This document shows, one piece after another, positions 26,389-34,955 of a DNA stretch of 64,000 nt. The stretch comes from Fluviicola chungangensis (lineage in GTDB: Bacteria > Bacteroidota > Bacteroidia > Flavobacteriales_D > Crocinitomicaceae): assembly GCF_007558725.1 (NCBI RefSeq), contig NZ_VLPL01000002.1, positions 248,001-312,000 of the forward strand. The letters are read 5' to 3'. The notes under the pieces are model-generated. The model was given only the letters and a program-made list of their open reading frames with translations, was not told the DNA's origin and ran no database searches. The first letter of the stretch is position 1. The number at the start of each line of letters is the position of its first letter. The position numbers and the translations under genes were made by a program.

Positions 26389-27738
26389 ATGCGTTTCGAA
26401 CTAACGAAAGAATTTCTAGAGCGCATCCGGCAAGCTATCGCGTCGGAGGATGATCAATGGATCAAACAACACATCACCGACCTTCACTTTGCCGATATTG
26501 CGGAAATCATGGATGAATTGTCCATGGAACAATCCCGGTACTTGTATTACCAATTGGACGAAGAGCTGCAGGCCGACGTTTTGATGGAATTGGAAGAAGA
26601 AGTACGGGACCGGTTCCTTGCTTCTTTGTCCAGCAAAGAGATGGCAGAGCAATTGGAAAACCTGGATTCCGATGATGCTGCCGACATCCTGGGAGAACTC
26701 CCGGACGAAAAAATCCAGGAGGTCATCTCTCAAATGGAAGATGATGATGCCGCGGATGATATTGTCGACCTGTTAAATTACGATGAGGATACAGCCGGAG
26801 GGCTTATGCAGAAAGAATTCATCCAGGCACGATTGGACTGGCCGGTAAACCGGGCCCTGGTAGAACTTCGCAGACAGGCTGAAGACGTGGAACAAGTGTA
26901 CACGATCTATGTCATTGATGACCTGAACAAATTGGTCGGCGTGCTCTCTTTGAAAAGGTTGCTTTTCGCCAGTCCTAAGACCCCGATTCGTGATTTGTAC
27001 GAAGGGAAGAACCTGATCTTTGTTACCACCAGCGATTCTTCGGAAAAGGTGGCAAAGGTCATGGAAAAATACGACTTGGTTTCAGTTCCGGTGGTAGACT
27101 TGCAAGGCAAATTGGTGGGGCGCATTACAATCGATGACGTGGTGGATGTGATCAAGGAAGAAGCGGATAAAGACTTCCAGCTGGCATCGGGGATCTCTGA
27201 AAAAGTAGAATCCAATTCAAGTGTTTTCCGCATCTCAAGAGCACGGTTACCCTGGCTTTTGATTGGAATGTTGGGAGGAATTTTAAGTGCACAGGTCATT
27301 TCACGATTTGAAACAAACATTACACATCTTCCGGCACTGGCTTTTTTCATTCCGCTGATTACAGCAATGGGAGGAAATGTGGGGGTACAATCTTCAGCAA
27401 TTGTTGTACAGTCATTGGCTCGTGGAAACGATCCTTTTGACAGTATTTTTTCGAAAGTTGGAAAGGAGGCTATTGTAGGTTTGGTAAACGGCTTGCTTTG
27501 TTCTTCCCTGATTTTTGGAATATCCTATTTCTTCAATGATTACCTGCTGGCATTGGTGGTCAGTATTTCTTTATTGACCGTAACGATTTTCGCTGCTATT
27601 TTCGGAACAATGATCCCGTTGATCCTGAACCGGTACAAAATAGATCCTGCATTGGCAACAGGACCCTTTGTGACTACTACCAATGACGTATTGGGTCTGT
27701 TTATTTATTTCACGATAGGTCTTTTATTGTTGAATTAA
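26389..27738 (+). CDS. mgtE: magnesium transporter MgtE
   Basis: 449 aa, typical length. The N-terminal superhelical domain is rich in LxxLxxDDAADIL-type repeats (about 85-130). Two CBS domains follow (about 140-265), then five membrane helices (from about 283) with the pore motif PLITAMGGNVGVQSSAIVV. MgtE is a Mg2+-gated Mg2+ channel; the acidic cytosolic domain senses Mg2+ and closes it. Monocistronic in appearance with its own promoter. Confidence 0.95.
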   Translation: MRFELTKEFLERIRQAIASEDDQWIKQHITDLHFADIAEIMDELSMEQSRYLYYQLDEELQADVLMELEEEVRDRFLASLSSKEMAEQLENLDSDDAADILGELPDEKIQEVISQMEDDDAADDIVDLLNYDEDTAGGLMQKEFIQARLDWPVNRALVELRRQAEDVEQVYTIYVIDDLNKLVGVLSLKRLLFASPKTPIRDLYEGKNLIFVTTSDSSEKVAKVMEKYDLVSVPVVDLQGKLVGRITIDDVVDVIKEEADKDFQLASGISEKVESNSSVFRISRARLPWLLIGMLGGILSAQVISRFETNITHLPALAFFIPLITAMGGNVGVQSSAIVVQSLARGNDPFDSIFSKVGKEAIVGLVNGLLCSSLIFGISYFFNDYLLALVVSISLLTVTIFAAIFGTMIPLILNRYKIDPALATGPFVTTTNDVLGLFIYFTIGLLLLN

Positions 27739-27864
27739 TGCGCTGTTTTTCAGTTGTTTGTGATTTTATTTTAAAATAATTTCATTTTTTTCTACTCTTT
27801 TAAAATCCAAAACTTTTTACCGGTCGTAACTGAGTCAAATTAGTTAAATTCAAAACTTACGATT

Positions 27865-28419
27865 ATGAAAAAGGGATTATTATCAATTGCATTCATTGCT
27901 TCAACAGCTTTATTTTCAAATTCATTTGCTCAAACTGTAATGGTTGGCGGCGAATCTATGTACCCGGCTAAGAACATTGTGGAGAATGCAGTAAACTCCA
28001 AAGACCACACAACATTAGTTGCGGCTGTTAAAGCGGCAGGTTTAGTTGAGACATTGCAGGGAAAAGGTCCCTTCACAGTATTTGCGCCGGTAAACGACGC
28101 ATTCGAGAATCTTCCGTCAGGAACAGTAGAGACCCTGCTGAAACCGGAAAACAAAGCGACGTTGACGAAAGTCTTAACTTATCACGTAGTTGCTGGAAAA
28201 ATGGACTTCAATACGATTGCGGCAGCCATCAAAAAAGGAGGCGGCAAAGCTGAAATGATGACCGTTTCAGGAGGAAAATTGTGGGCGATGATGAATGGCG
28301 ACCACAACATTTCCATCAAAGATGAAGCAGGAAATGTTGCCAATATTTCTACTTACGATGTATACCAGTCAAACGGTGTTATTCACGTGGTAGACAAGGT
28401 ATTGATGCCTAAAATGTGA
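27865..28419 (+). CDS. secreted fasciclin (FAS1) domain protein
   Basis: 184 aa. Signal peptide MKKGLLSIAFIASTALFSNSFAQ, then a single FAS1 domain: TLVAAVKAAGLVETLQGKGPFTVFAPVNDAF (H1 region), LTKVLTYHVVAGK (the YH motif) and a C-terminal SNGVIHVVDKVLMP (H2 region). FAS1 domains act in adhesion and matrix contacts; single-domain secreted forms are common in environmental Bacteroidetes and have no fixed role. A structured intergenic segment with a strong terminator follows. Confidence 0.93.
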   Translation: MKKGLLSIAFIASTALFSNSFAQTVMVGGESMYPAKNIVENAVNSKDHTTLVAAVKAAGLVETLQGKGPFTVFAPVNDAFENLPSGTVETLLKPENKATLTKVLTYHVVAGKMDFNTIAAAIKKGGGKAEMMTVSGGKLWAMMNGDHNISIKDEAGNVANISTYDVYQSNGVIHVVDKVLMPKM

Positions 28420-28512
28420 TTTCCACGGTAAAGGTCTTGAATTAATTACTGACAGAGTTACAGCAACAAACAAATTCAAGACAAAGTACTGCTAACAACT
28501 CGTAGCGGAGTG

Positions 28513-28555
28513 ACCCCGGTTTTCGACATTGAATGTCAGGAACCGGGGTTTTTAA
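28513..28555 (+). terminator. extended intrinsic terminator after fasciclin gene
   Basis: Outer stem ACCCCGGTT/AACCGGGGT (28513-28521 and 28541-28549) encloses an inner hairpin GACAT-TGA-ATGTC (28525-28537), followed by a T-rich tail. It lies between convergent genes. Confidence 0.75.
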
Positions 28556-28557
28556 TT

Positions 28558-30795
28558 TTATTCCACGACCAATTTCTCTTCCAGGGAGAAATTTCCCTTC
28601 TGAACCCGTACGATGTAAGTCCCTTTCTGAAGGGCTAACTTATTAAATGGAACTGAATGATTGCCTTTTTCCAAAGAATGCACCTGCATAGATTCCATTT
28701 TTCCTTCAACGGATAAGAGTGAGAGCACATAATCTCCGCTTTCCGGAACAGTGAAACGAAGTGTAAAGCTCCCTTTCGATGGATTCGGTGAAATAGCGAT
28801 TACTTTGGAAGAGGTCTTTTTCTCAATAGACCGGATATCCGATAACTTCATTTGTGCATTGATATCCACTGTCGCCAATTGGTAATAGTTAATTCCTTCC
28901 AGTGGTTCTCTGTCAAAAAACGAATAAGCTTGTGCATGTTCAGAATCTCCCTGGCTTGAAACCTGGCCGATCTCCTCAAATTTCAGATCGTTTCCTGCTC
29001 GCAGGATTACAAAATGATCGTTCTCTTTCTCAAAGCTTGTTGACCAGTTAATGGCTACATCATCCCCCGAATTGGCTACTTCGAATGAACTTAAATTGAT
29101 TGCCAAAGGGCAGGTTATCGTAAACGTTGCAGTTCTCACGGTTCCGCATGCATCAGTTACCTGACACGTATAAGTAGTGGGGCCGTTCGGAACAGTCAGC
29201 GTGCTTGATGTTGCACCGGTACTCCAGGAATAGGTATATCCCGGAACTCCGTATTGTGCCGCCGGATTTAAAAGCGTAGTTCCGGATGCGCAAGTCGGAG
29301 CCGCATACGTTGCGGAACCATTTCCGGTTGCGGTATTTGCCAGTGTTTCTGCGTTTCTTCCCTGAACGGTGATACTCCATTGACGCAAAGAATTGCAATA
29401 GGAATTTGCGTAAAGACACAAGTCGTATCCATAAAAGTTGGTACAGTATGTCCGTCTGCTGTTAATGGTGAATGACAGGTTTTGATTGCTGCATGAAGGA
29501 GTGTAGCATTGAGCGAGGGTTTGTGTCCCGGAGGAAGCAAAAGGAAGCGTCGGATTCCAGGTTCCGTAACTGTTACATCCTGCACAGGTCCAGATCGTGG
29601 AAGGTGCACCTGCGGGTGAAATTCCTCCGCAGGAAGAAGTGATCCAGACTTCTGCTTCTGACCGGTAGCAATCAATGTAGAAGCCGTAATCCAGCAAATC
29701 ATCTGCGCAGAAATCCGTATAAATGTTCCAGAATGCGGAAACGTCCCAGGGGGTTGTTCCTCCCGGAAAAGTCACATTGAGCGTATTGGCGCAGGAAAGA
29801 GGTGTAAGACGTGATCCATGTACATTCAAAGCAGAAGCAATTGGTCCGACAGCTGTTACCAGCGGGTCAACCGTAATCGGATAGATTTTTGCCGGATCGT
29901 TTAATTGAGCGGAATCGCATAAAATTTCCAAATTGTTTCCGTTTAACGTATACGGATTGATCCAGGAATGTTTGTTTTCAGAAGCATCGTGACAGCGTGC
30001 GCGGTCGAATTTGATTTCAGCTTCTCCGGTATAAATATTTTCAAAAATGACCGGTCCGTTCTGAACGGTTTCATTCGTGTATATAAAACCGTTTAAGTGA
30101 GCCGGAATTGTTAATTGATCTACAAAAATTAACTTTTTTACATGTAAATTCTCCCGGATGATGAAATCCGATTCGATGCTTCCCTGGGCAAATTGGATTT
30201 TAAAATCGATTCCGGGAAAAATATCCGTGATGTAAGCACCTTCATTTCCAATTGCGACCTGTGACCAATTCGCCTGATGAACCGTCATGGAATTATCCTG
30301 GTGAACGACTTTCAGGGAATAATGATTGAATTGGAATTCAGTTCCTCCCAGTTGAATTGCCGTCCGTTTGTTCCCCACATCCAATTTTGTTGGACAGGGT
30401 TGAACACCTGATTGGTAAACCTGGGAAGAAACAGGATGAAGTGTGGGATCTATTGCACGCCAAATCCCGTTTTGAAAGAGATTAATTGCATTGCTTGATT
30501 TTTGTATGTAGAAAAATGTCGGATCATTCAGATCCACATAATACCTGGAATCATAGGTCCTTTTACTGATGTCCTCCACTACCTGTTTTCCAAAGGGAGC
30601 ATCGAAAGTCAACTGGCCGAAATCCGGATGGGAATAGACGGATTCCGGGTTGTATTTCTTCCCGATTTCCTGGGAATAAGCACGTGGATTGATAAAATCA
30701 ATATCCGGAGACATGGGATCAAAAACATGAATTTGTGCGTGGGATGACAGAAATAAAATCCCACTAAAAATTACGCAAAGAGTATTTTTAGCCAT
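28558..30795 (-). CDS. large secreted protein with T9SS C-terminal sorting domain
   Basis: 745 aa. Signal peptide about 1-20 (MAKNTLCVIFSGILFLSSHAQ). Residues about 60-320 form a domain seen at the N-terminus of large Bacteroidetes secreted proteins (QLGGTEFQFNHYS, FPGIDFKIQF). A Cys-rich middle (about 330-480) may be disulfide-bonded, and a short SprB-like segment follows (TYSWSTGATSSTLTV). The end has the type A T9SS domain: KVIAISPNPSKGSFTLRF, then YVLSLLSVEGK and GTYIVRVQKG. It should be carried to the cell surface or released. Function unknown. Confidence 0.85.
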   Translation of the reverse strand: MAKNTLCVIFSGILFLSSHAQIHVFDPMSPDIDFINPRAYSQEIGKKYNPESVYSHPDFGQLTFDAPFGKQVVEDISKRTYDSRYYVDLNDPTFFYIQKSSNAINLFQNGIWRAIDPTLHPVSSQVYQSGVQPCPTKLDVGNKRTAIQLGGTEFQFNHYSLKVVHQDNSMTVHQANWSQVAIGNEGAYITDIFPGIDFKIQFAQGSIESDFIIRENLHVKKLIFVDQLTIPAHLNGFIYTNETVQNGPVIFENIYTGEAEIKFDRARCHDASENKHSWINPYTLNGNNLEILCDSAQLNDPAKIYPITVDPLVTAVGPIASALNVHGSRLTPLSCANTLNVTFPGGTTPWDVSAFWNIYTDFCADDLLDYGFYIDCYRSEAEVWITSSCGGISPAGAPSTIWTCAGCNSYGTWNPTLPFASSGTQTLAQCYTPSCSNQNLSFTINSRRTYCTNFYGYDLCLYANSYCNSLRQWSITVQGRNAETLANTATGNGSATYAAPTCASGTTLLNPAAQYGVPGYTYSWSTGATSSTLTVPNGPTTYTCQVTDACGTVRTATFTITCPLAINLSSFEVANSGDDVAINWSTSFEKENDHFVILRAGNDLKFEEIGQVSSQGDSEHAQAYSFFDREPLEGINYYQLATVDINAQMKLSDIRSIEKKTSSKVIAISPNPSKGSFTLRFTVPESGDYVLSLLSVEGKMESMQVHSLEKGNHSVPFNKLALQKGTYIVRVQKGNFSLEEKLVVE

Positions 30796-30984
30796 TGTAG
30801 TAGTGTTTCTTGTAATCTAGTTCAAAGATTTACAAGGAGTTAGCCAGACAAATTTATTTATTTTTTTTAATTGAATTTGTTAAATTGTTGAGTTAAATAC
30901 AATTGATATGTCATTGAATTTCAATTGAAATGACATACTTTTTAGAAAGTGTCAGGCTTTTCCGGTGCACAAAATTGGATTGAT

Positions 30985-30992
30985 TACCTTTG
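30985..30992 (+). promoter_or_regulatory. putative -7 box for DEAD-box helicase gene
   Basis: TACCTTTG matches TAnnTTTG and ends 15 nt before the ATG at 31008, implying a very short leader. Confidence 0.5.
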
Positions 30993-31007
30993 TAAAAAAT
31001 TTCCCGC

Positions 31008-32339
31008 ATGACATTCCATGACCTGAATATCAAGAAACCGATTTTAACGGCTCTGGATGAGCTTGAATATACTACTCCGACTACGATTCAGTCGTCCGGA
31101 TTTTCAGTGATGATGTCCGGTAAGGATGTGATCGGGCTGGCGCAAACCGGAACAGGAAAAACATTGGCTTATTTGCTTCCTTTGCTCTCTTTATGGAAAT
31201 TTTCAAAAGAACCGCATCCACAAATTTTGATCATTGTTCCTACCAGGGAACTGGTTGTTCAGGTAGTCCGTGAAATTGAAAAACTGACTCCGTATATGAA
31301 CGTGGTTACCGGAGGGGTTTACGGAGGTGCGAATATCAATACCCAGGCAGCAATGGTTTTGCAGGGACTGGATGTATTGGTTGGAACTCCGGGCCGGATC
31401 TTTGACCTGACAGCAAACGGCTCATTGCAATTAAAACATGCCAAAAAGGTAGTGATTGATGAAGTAGACGAAACATTGAATTTGGGGTTCAGACCGCAAT
31501 TGATGCGTATTTTCGACCTTCTTCCTGAAAAAAGACAGAATTTATTGTTTTCCGCTACTCTTTCAGAGGAAGTGGAGACTTTCCTGGAGACCTATTTTGA
31601 TAACCCGGTTAAGATAGAAGCTGCACGGGCGGGCACTCCGCTTGAGAAGATCAAACAAGAGGCTATTGCTGTTCCGAATTTTACTTCAAAAGTGAATCTG
31701 TTGAAACACCTGCTTCAGGAAAATGCGGATATGACGAAAGTACTTGTTTTTGTATCGTCACGGGTCTTGGCTGAAAAGCTGTTTGATGAACTGGAACCGA
31801 TTTTCAATGTAGAATTGGGAATTATTCATTCACAGAAGGCCCAGAATTTCCGGTTCAATGCGGTAAACCATTTTCAGAACGGAATTTATAAAGTGCTGAT
31901 TGCAACAGATTTGATCGCGCGTGGTATTGACGTAACAGATGTAACGCATGTTTTCAACTTTGATATTCCGGATAACCAGGAGAATTATATTCACCGGATC
32001 GGTAGAACGGGCCGTCAGGACAAAGAGGGTCATGCCATTAGTTTTGTGACGGAAAGAGATAGGGATTTCTTTGCTCAGATCGAAGAATTTATGAATAAGA
32101 AAGTACCTGTTCAAGACTTTCCGGACCAGGTGGAACTTTCAGAATTGGTCCTGGATTTTGAGAAACCCCAGGTGGCGATGAAAAACACTCTGGTCAAATT
32201 GCCTCCAAAAGATCAGGCAGGCCCTGCATTTCACGAAAAGAAAGCTAAGAACAAAAAGGTAAACGTTCGCTACAATCATAAGAAAGCCATGCAGGAAAAG
32301 TATGGAAAACCTAAAAAGAAGGGAAATAAGAAAAAGTGA
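31008..32339 (+). CDS. DEAD-box family ATP-dependent RNA helicase
   Basis: 443 aa. Q motif region TTIQSSGF, Walker A AQTGTGKT (about 46-53), PTRELV, TPGR, motif II as DEVD instead of DEAD, SAT (motif III), and a C-terminal helicase domain ending with ARGIDVTDVTHV and HRIGRTGR (motif VI). A short Lys-rich tail (KKAKNKKVNVR, KPKKKGNKKK) probably binds RNA. Such proteins remodel RNA in ribosome assembly or decay, often in cold response. The DEVD variant keeps the two catalytic acids, so activity is expected. Confidence 0.93.
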   Translation: MTFHDLNIKKPILTALDELEYTTPTTIQSSGFSVMMSGKDVIGLAQTGTGKTLAYLLPLLSLWKFSKEPHPQILIIVPTRELVVQVVREIEKLTPYMNVVTGGVYGGANINTQAAMVLQGLDVLVGTPGRIFDLTANGSLQLKHAKKVVIDEVDETLNLGFRPQLMRIFDLLPEKRQNLLFSATLSEEVETFLETYFDNPVKIEAARAGTPLEKIKQEAIAVPNFTSKVNLLKHLLQENADMTKVLVFVSSRVLAEKLFDELEPIFNVELGIIHSQKAQNFRFNAVNHFQNGIYKVLIATDLIARGIDVTDVTHVFNFDIPDNQENYIHRIGRTGRQDKEGHAISFVTERDRDFFAQIEEFMNKKVPVQDFPDQVELSELVLDFEKPQVAMKNTLVKLPPKDQAGPAFHEKKAKNKKVNVRYNHKKAMQEKYGKPKKKGNKKK

Positions 32340-32550
32340 AAGGTTTGATAATCAATCAAACCGTTGAGGAGCTCGGCAAAGGGAATATAATTTTTCAAAT
32401 ACAAGTGTTAGTTAGCGCGGTTCAGCAAAGAGAAATCAGACTGCTGACTCTAGCGAACCGTTGCTTTTCAACCTTCATACCCGATTTTAATCTGCCAAAA
32501 AACGTTAAGCGAATCGTTAATTTTAACATTTCACCTACATTCGTTATTCT

Positions 32551-34167
32551 ATGATTAAGATTCGGATCAATCTCGTTATTACAGCCGTGTGGATTGCCAT
32601 GCTGGCACTTCTATTGATTCAAATCTTCCAGACACTCCAGTTGTATGATCGAAAATCGGATGATTTTAAAAGCAAGATCAACACCGCGCTTGAACGGATT
32701 GCGATCCGTTACGAAAAAGCTGAGGATGTGCGCAGGTATTCAAACCTGATGAACAAAGACGTTTCGGGACAGTACAAAGATGTGCTGAAGGAGGAGTTTC
32801 AGAATTTATTTGAAGTAAAAGAATCCATTTCGATCCGTGATACGGTCCTTTCCGTGAAGGGGAAACTGGAGAATTACCTGATTGTAACCGGAAATAGTTA
32901 CGATTCAATCTCGGGATTGTACTCAAAGCAGGAAGTACTTGCCAGGGATGTCAGACAGATCCACGAATTATTTGATGGCGGTGCGATGAGCTTATTGCAT
33001 AAAGATTCGGTGCGAGCTGCCTATCACCTGGATCAGAGAGTCATGCACAAGATTGTCAAAAAAGCGAAGTATATCAATGAATTGATGGTGGAAACGTTCC
33101 GCGACAATATGTACCTCGATCCGGAAAGAAGAATCAATTTGAAAATCCTTGATTCCATTATTCGGAAAGAGTTGGTTGCGGATAAATTGCCGGATGATTT
33201 CAAATTTGTGATTGTAGAAGAAAACAATGAACCGGTAAAGTTCAAACAAAGTGTAATCAGCTACGACACCAAACTGGATACGGTAAAAACGCAGGTTACA
33301 ACCTTATTCCCGAATAAAATTTTGGAGGATAAGCTTCTGTTGTATCTGAATTTTCCGAACAGTAAGTTCTTCGTATTGCAATCGATGGGAAGTTTGCTGA
33401 TTGTGAGCTTGGTGCTTGCAGTTTTGATTATTATTACGATTTCGTATATGTTCCGTACCATCTTGACCCAGAAGAAGTTGTTTGAAATAAAGAATGACTT
33501 CATATCCAATATGACGCACGAGTTTAAAACGCCCATTTCTACCATTTCATTGGCTTGTGAAGCCATGCACGATCCTGCAATGATGGGCGGGCAAACGGAA
33601 AATGCAGCGCCATTCGTTAAAATGATCCAGGAGGAAAACAAACGGTTGGGAGTTCTGGTGGAATCCATTTTGCAAAGCGCGGTAATTGACCGGGGAGAAT
33701 TGAAGGTTAAAATGGAGCAGGTGCCCGTTGTTGAAGTGATTCAATCTGTTGCCAAAACCGCGTCTTTCCGAATTGCAGGTCTGGACGGGGAATTAATCCT
33801 TCAAATGCCTAAAGAAGAGGTCTTCATTGAAGCTGACAGGATGCATTTCACCAACATGGTAAATAACTTAGTTGATAATGCAATTAAATACAGTAAGGAC
33901 AAGATCCACGTCACGGTAAAACTGGAAGTTTTCGCGGATCGCCTGGAATTGTCAGTGATTGATAAAGGAATTGGAATAAAACGTGAACATATCTCGAAAA
34001 TATTTGATAAATTGTACCGTGTTCCGACCGGAAACGTTCATAATGTAAAAGGTTTTGGTTTGGGGTTAAGTTACGTGAAGGCTCTTTCCGACATGTTCGG
34101 GTGGAGTGTAAACGTGACGAGTCAGGTTGGAGAAGGTTCAGAATTTCGTGTAACAATAAAAAGGTAA
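32551..34167 (+). CDS. sensor histidine kinase (RprX-like)
   Basis: 538 aa. One N-terminal membrane helix (about 6-25), a periplasmic sensor region of about 245 residues with heptad-like helices, a second helix (about 276-299), then the HisKA domain with phospho-acceptor His323 in NMTHEFKTPIS, and HATPase_c with the N box NNLVDNAIKYS, DKGIGI (G1) and GFGLGLSYVK (G2). The layout matches RprX of Bacteroides. It is followed after 2 nt by its response regulator. The signal is unknown. Confidence 0.92.
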   Translation: MIKIRINLVITAVWIAMLALLLIQIFQTLQLYDRKSDDFKSKINTALERIAIRYEKAEDVRRYSNLMNKDVSGQYKDVLKEEFQNLFEVKESISIRDTVLSVKGKLENYLIVTGNSYDSISGLYSKQEVLARDVRQIHELFDGGAMSLLHKDSVRAAYHLDQRVMHKIVKKAKYINELMVETFRDNMYLDPERRINLKILDSIIRKELVADKLPDDFKFVIVEENNEPVKFKQSVISYDTKLDTVKTQVTTLFPNKILEDKLLLYLNFPNSKFFVLQSMGSLLIVSLVLAVLIIITISYMFRTILTQKKLFEIKNDFISNMTHEFKTPISTISLACEAMHDPAMMGGQTENAAPFVKMIQEENKRLGVLVESILQSAVIDRGELKVKMEQVPVVEVIQSVAKTASFRIAGLDGELILQMPKEEVFIEADRMHFTNMVNNLVDNAIKYSKDKIHVTVKLEVFADRLELSVIDKGIGIKREHISKIFDKLYRVPTGNVHNVKGFGLGLSYVKALSDMFGWSVNVTSQVGEGSEFRVTIKR

Positions 34168-34169
34168 TT

Positions 34170-34862
34170 ATGGCTAAGCAAAAATCAATTTTATTAGCAG
34201 AGGATGACGACAATTTAGGTCAATTGTTGCAGACGTTTCTAAAAGCGAAGGGTTATCAGGTAGAACTTGCCCGAAATGGAAAGCATGCATATGAAAAATA
34301 CACAGACGGACATTTCGATTTCTGTATTTTTGATGTGATGATGCCTGAAATGGATGGTTTTACGCTTGCGAAAGAAGTGCGCCTGATCGATCCTAAAATT
34401 CCCATTCTTTTTCTCACTGCGAAGGCAATGAAAGAAGATAAGCTGGAAGGTTTTGAAAGTGGCGCGGATGATTATATGACAAAACCCTTCACTATGGAGG
34501 AGTTATTGGCTCGGATTGAGGCGATTTTGAGACGAACAGGCGGTTCCGACAACGAAGAAAGTGAAATGCAGCAAATAGGAACAATCCAGTATGAACCTGT
34601 TTCACGAATCCTTCATTTAAAAGAGGAAGATAAAAAACTTACCACCAAAGAAGGGCAATTGCTTCATTTATTATGCAAAAACCGAAACGAAGTTCTGGAC
34701 AGACAGGCAGCTTTGCGGGCAATTTGGGGAGATGATAATTATTTCAACGGTCGTTCTATGGACGTATACATTGCAAAATTGCGAAAACTGCTGAAAGAAG
34801 ATGAACGCATTGAGATTTTGAACATCCATGGAAAAGGATTTAAATTAATCGTACACGAATAA
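34170..34862 (+). CDS. OmpR-family response regulator (RprY-like)
   Basis: 230 aa from ATG at 34170, 2 nt after the kinase stop; the earlier in-frame start at 34101 lies inside the kinase gene and is rejected. Receiver domain with acidic pocket EDDD (about 11-14), phospho-acceptor Asp55 in FDVMMPEMD, Lys in TKPF, and a C-terminal winged helix (TTKEGQLLHLLCKN, GRSMDVYIAKLRKLL). It should bind DNA when phosphorylated by the partner kinase. Confidence 0.94.
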   Translation: MAKQKSILLAEDDDNLGQLLQTFLKAKGYQVELARNGKHAYEKYTDGHFDFCIFDVMMPEMDGFTLAKEVRLIDPKIPILFLTAKAMKEDKLEGFESGADDYMTKPFTMEELLARIEAILRRTGGSDNEESEMQQIGTIQYEPVSRILHLKEEDKKLTTKEGQLLHLLCKNRNEVLDRQAALRAIWGDDNYFNGRSMDVYIAKLRKLLKEDERIEILNIHGKGFKLIVHE

Positions 34863-34894
34863 TCCGGGAATTAAGCGATTGCTTAATTCGGGAT
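34862..34894. terminator. hairpin after two-component operon
   Basis: GAATTAAGC-GATT-GCTTAATTC forms a 9-bp stem flanked by ATCC/GGAT that can extend it. It has no T run, so it may be a processing or decay-protecting hairpin rather than a strict intrinsic terminator. Confidence 0.4.
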
Positions 34895-34955
34895 AAAAAC
34901 TATATTCGCTCCTGTGATACGGAAAAGAAATCAGAAGACTCGTCTGCCATGGTGG

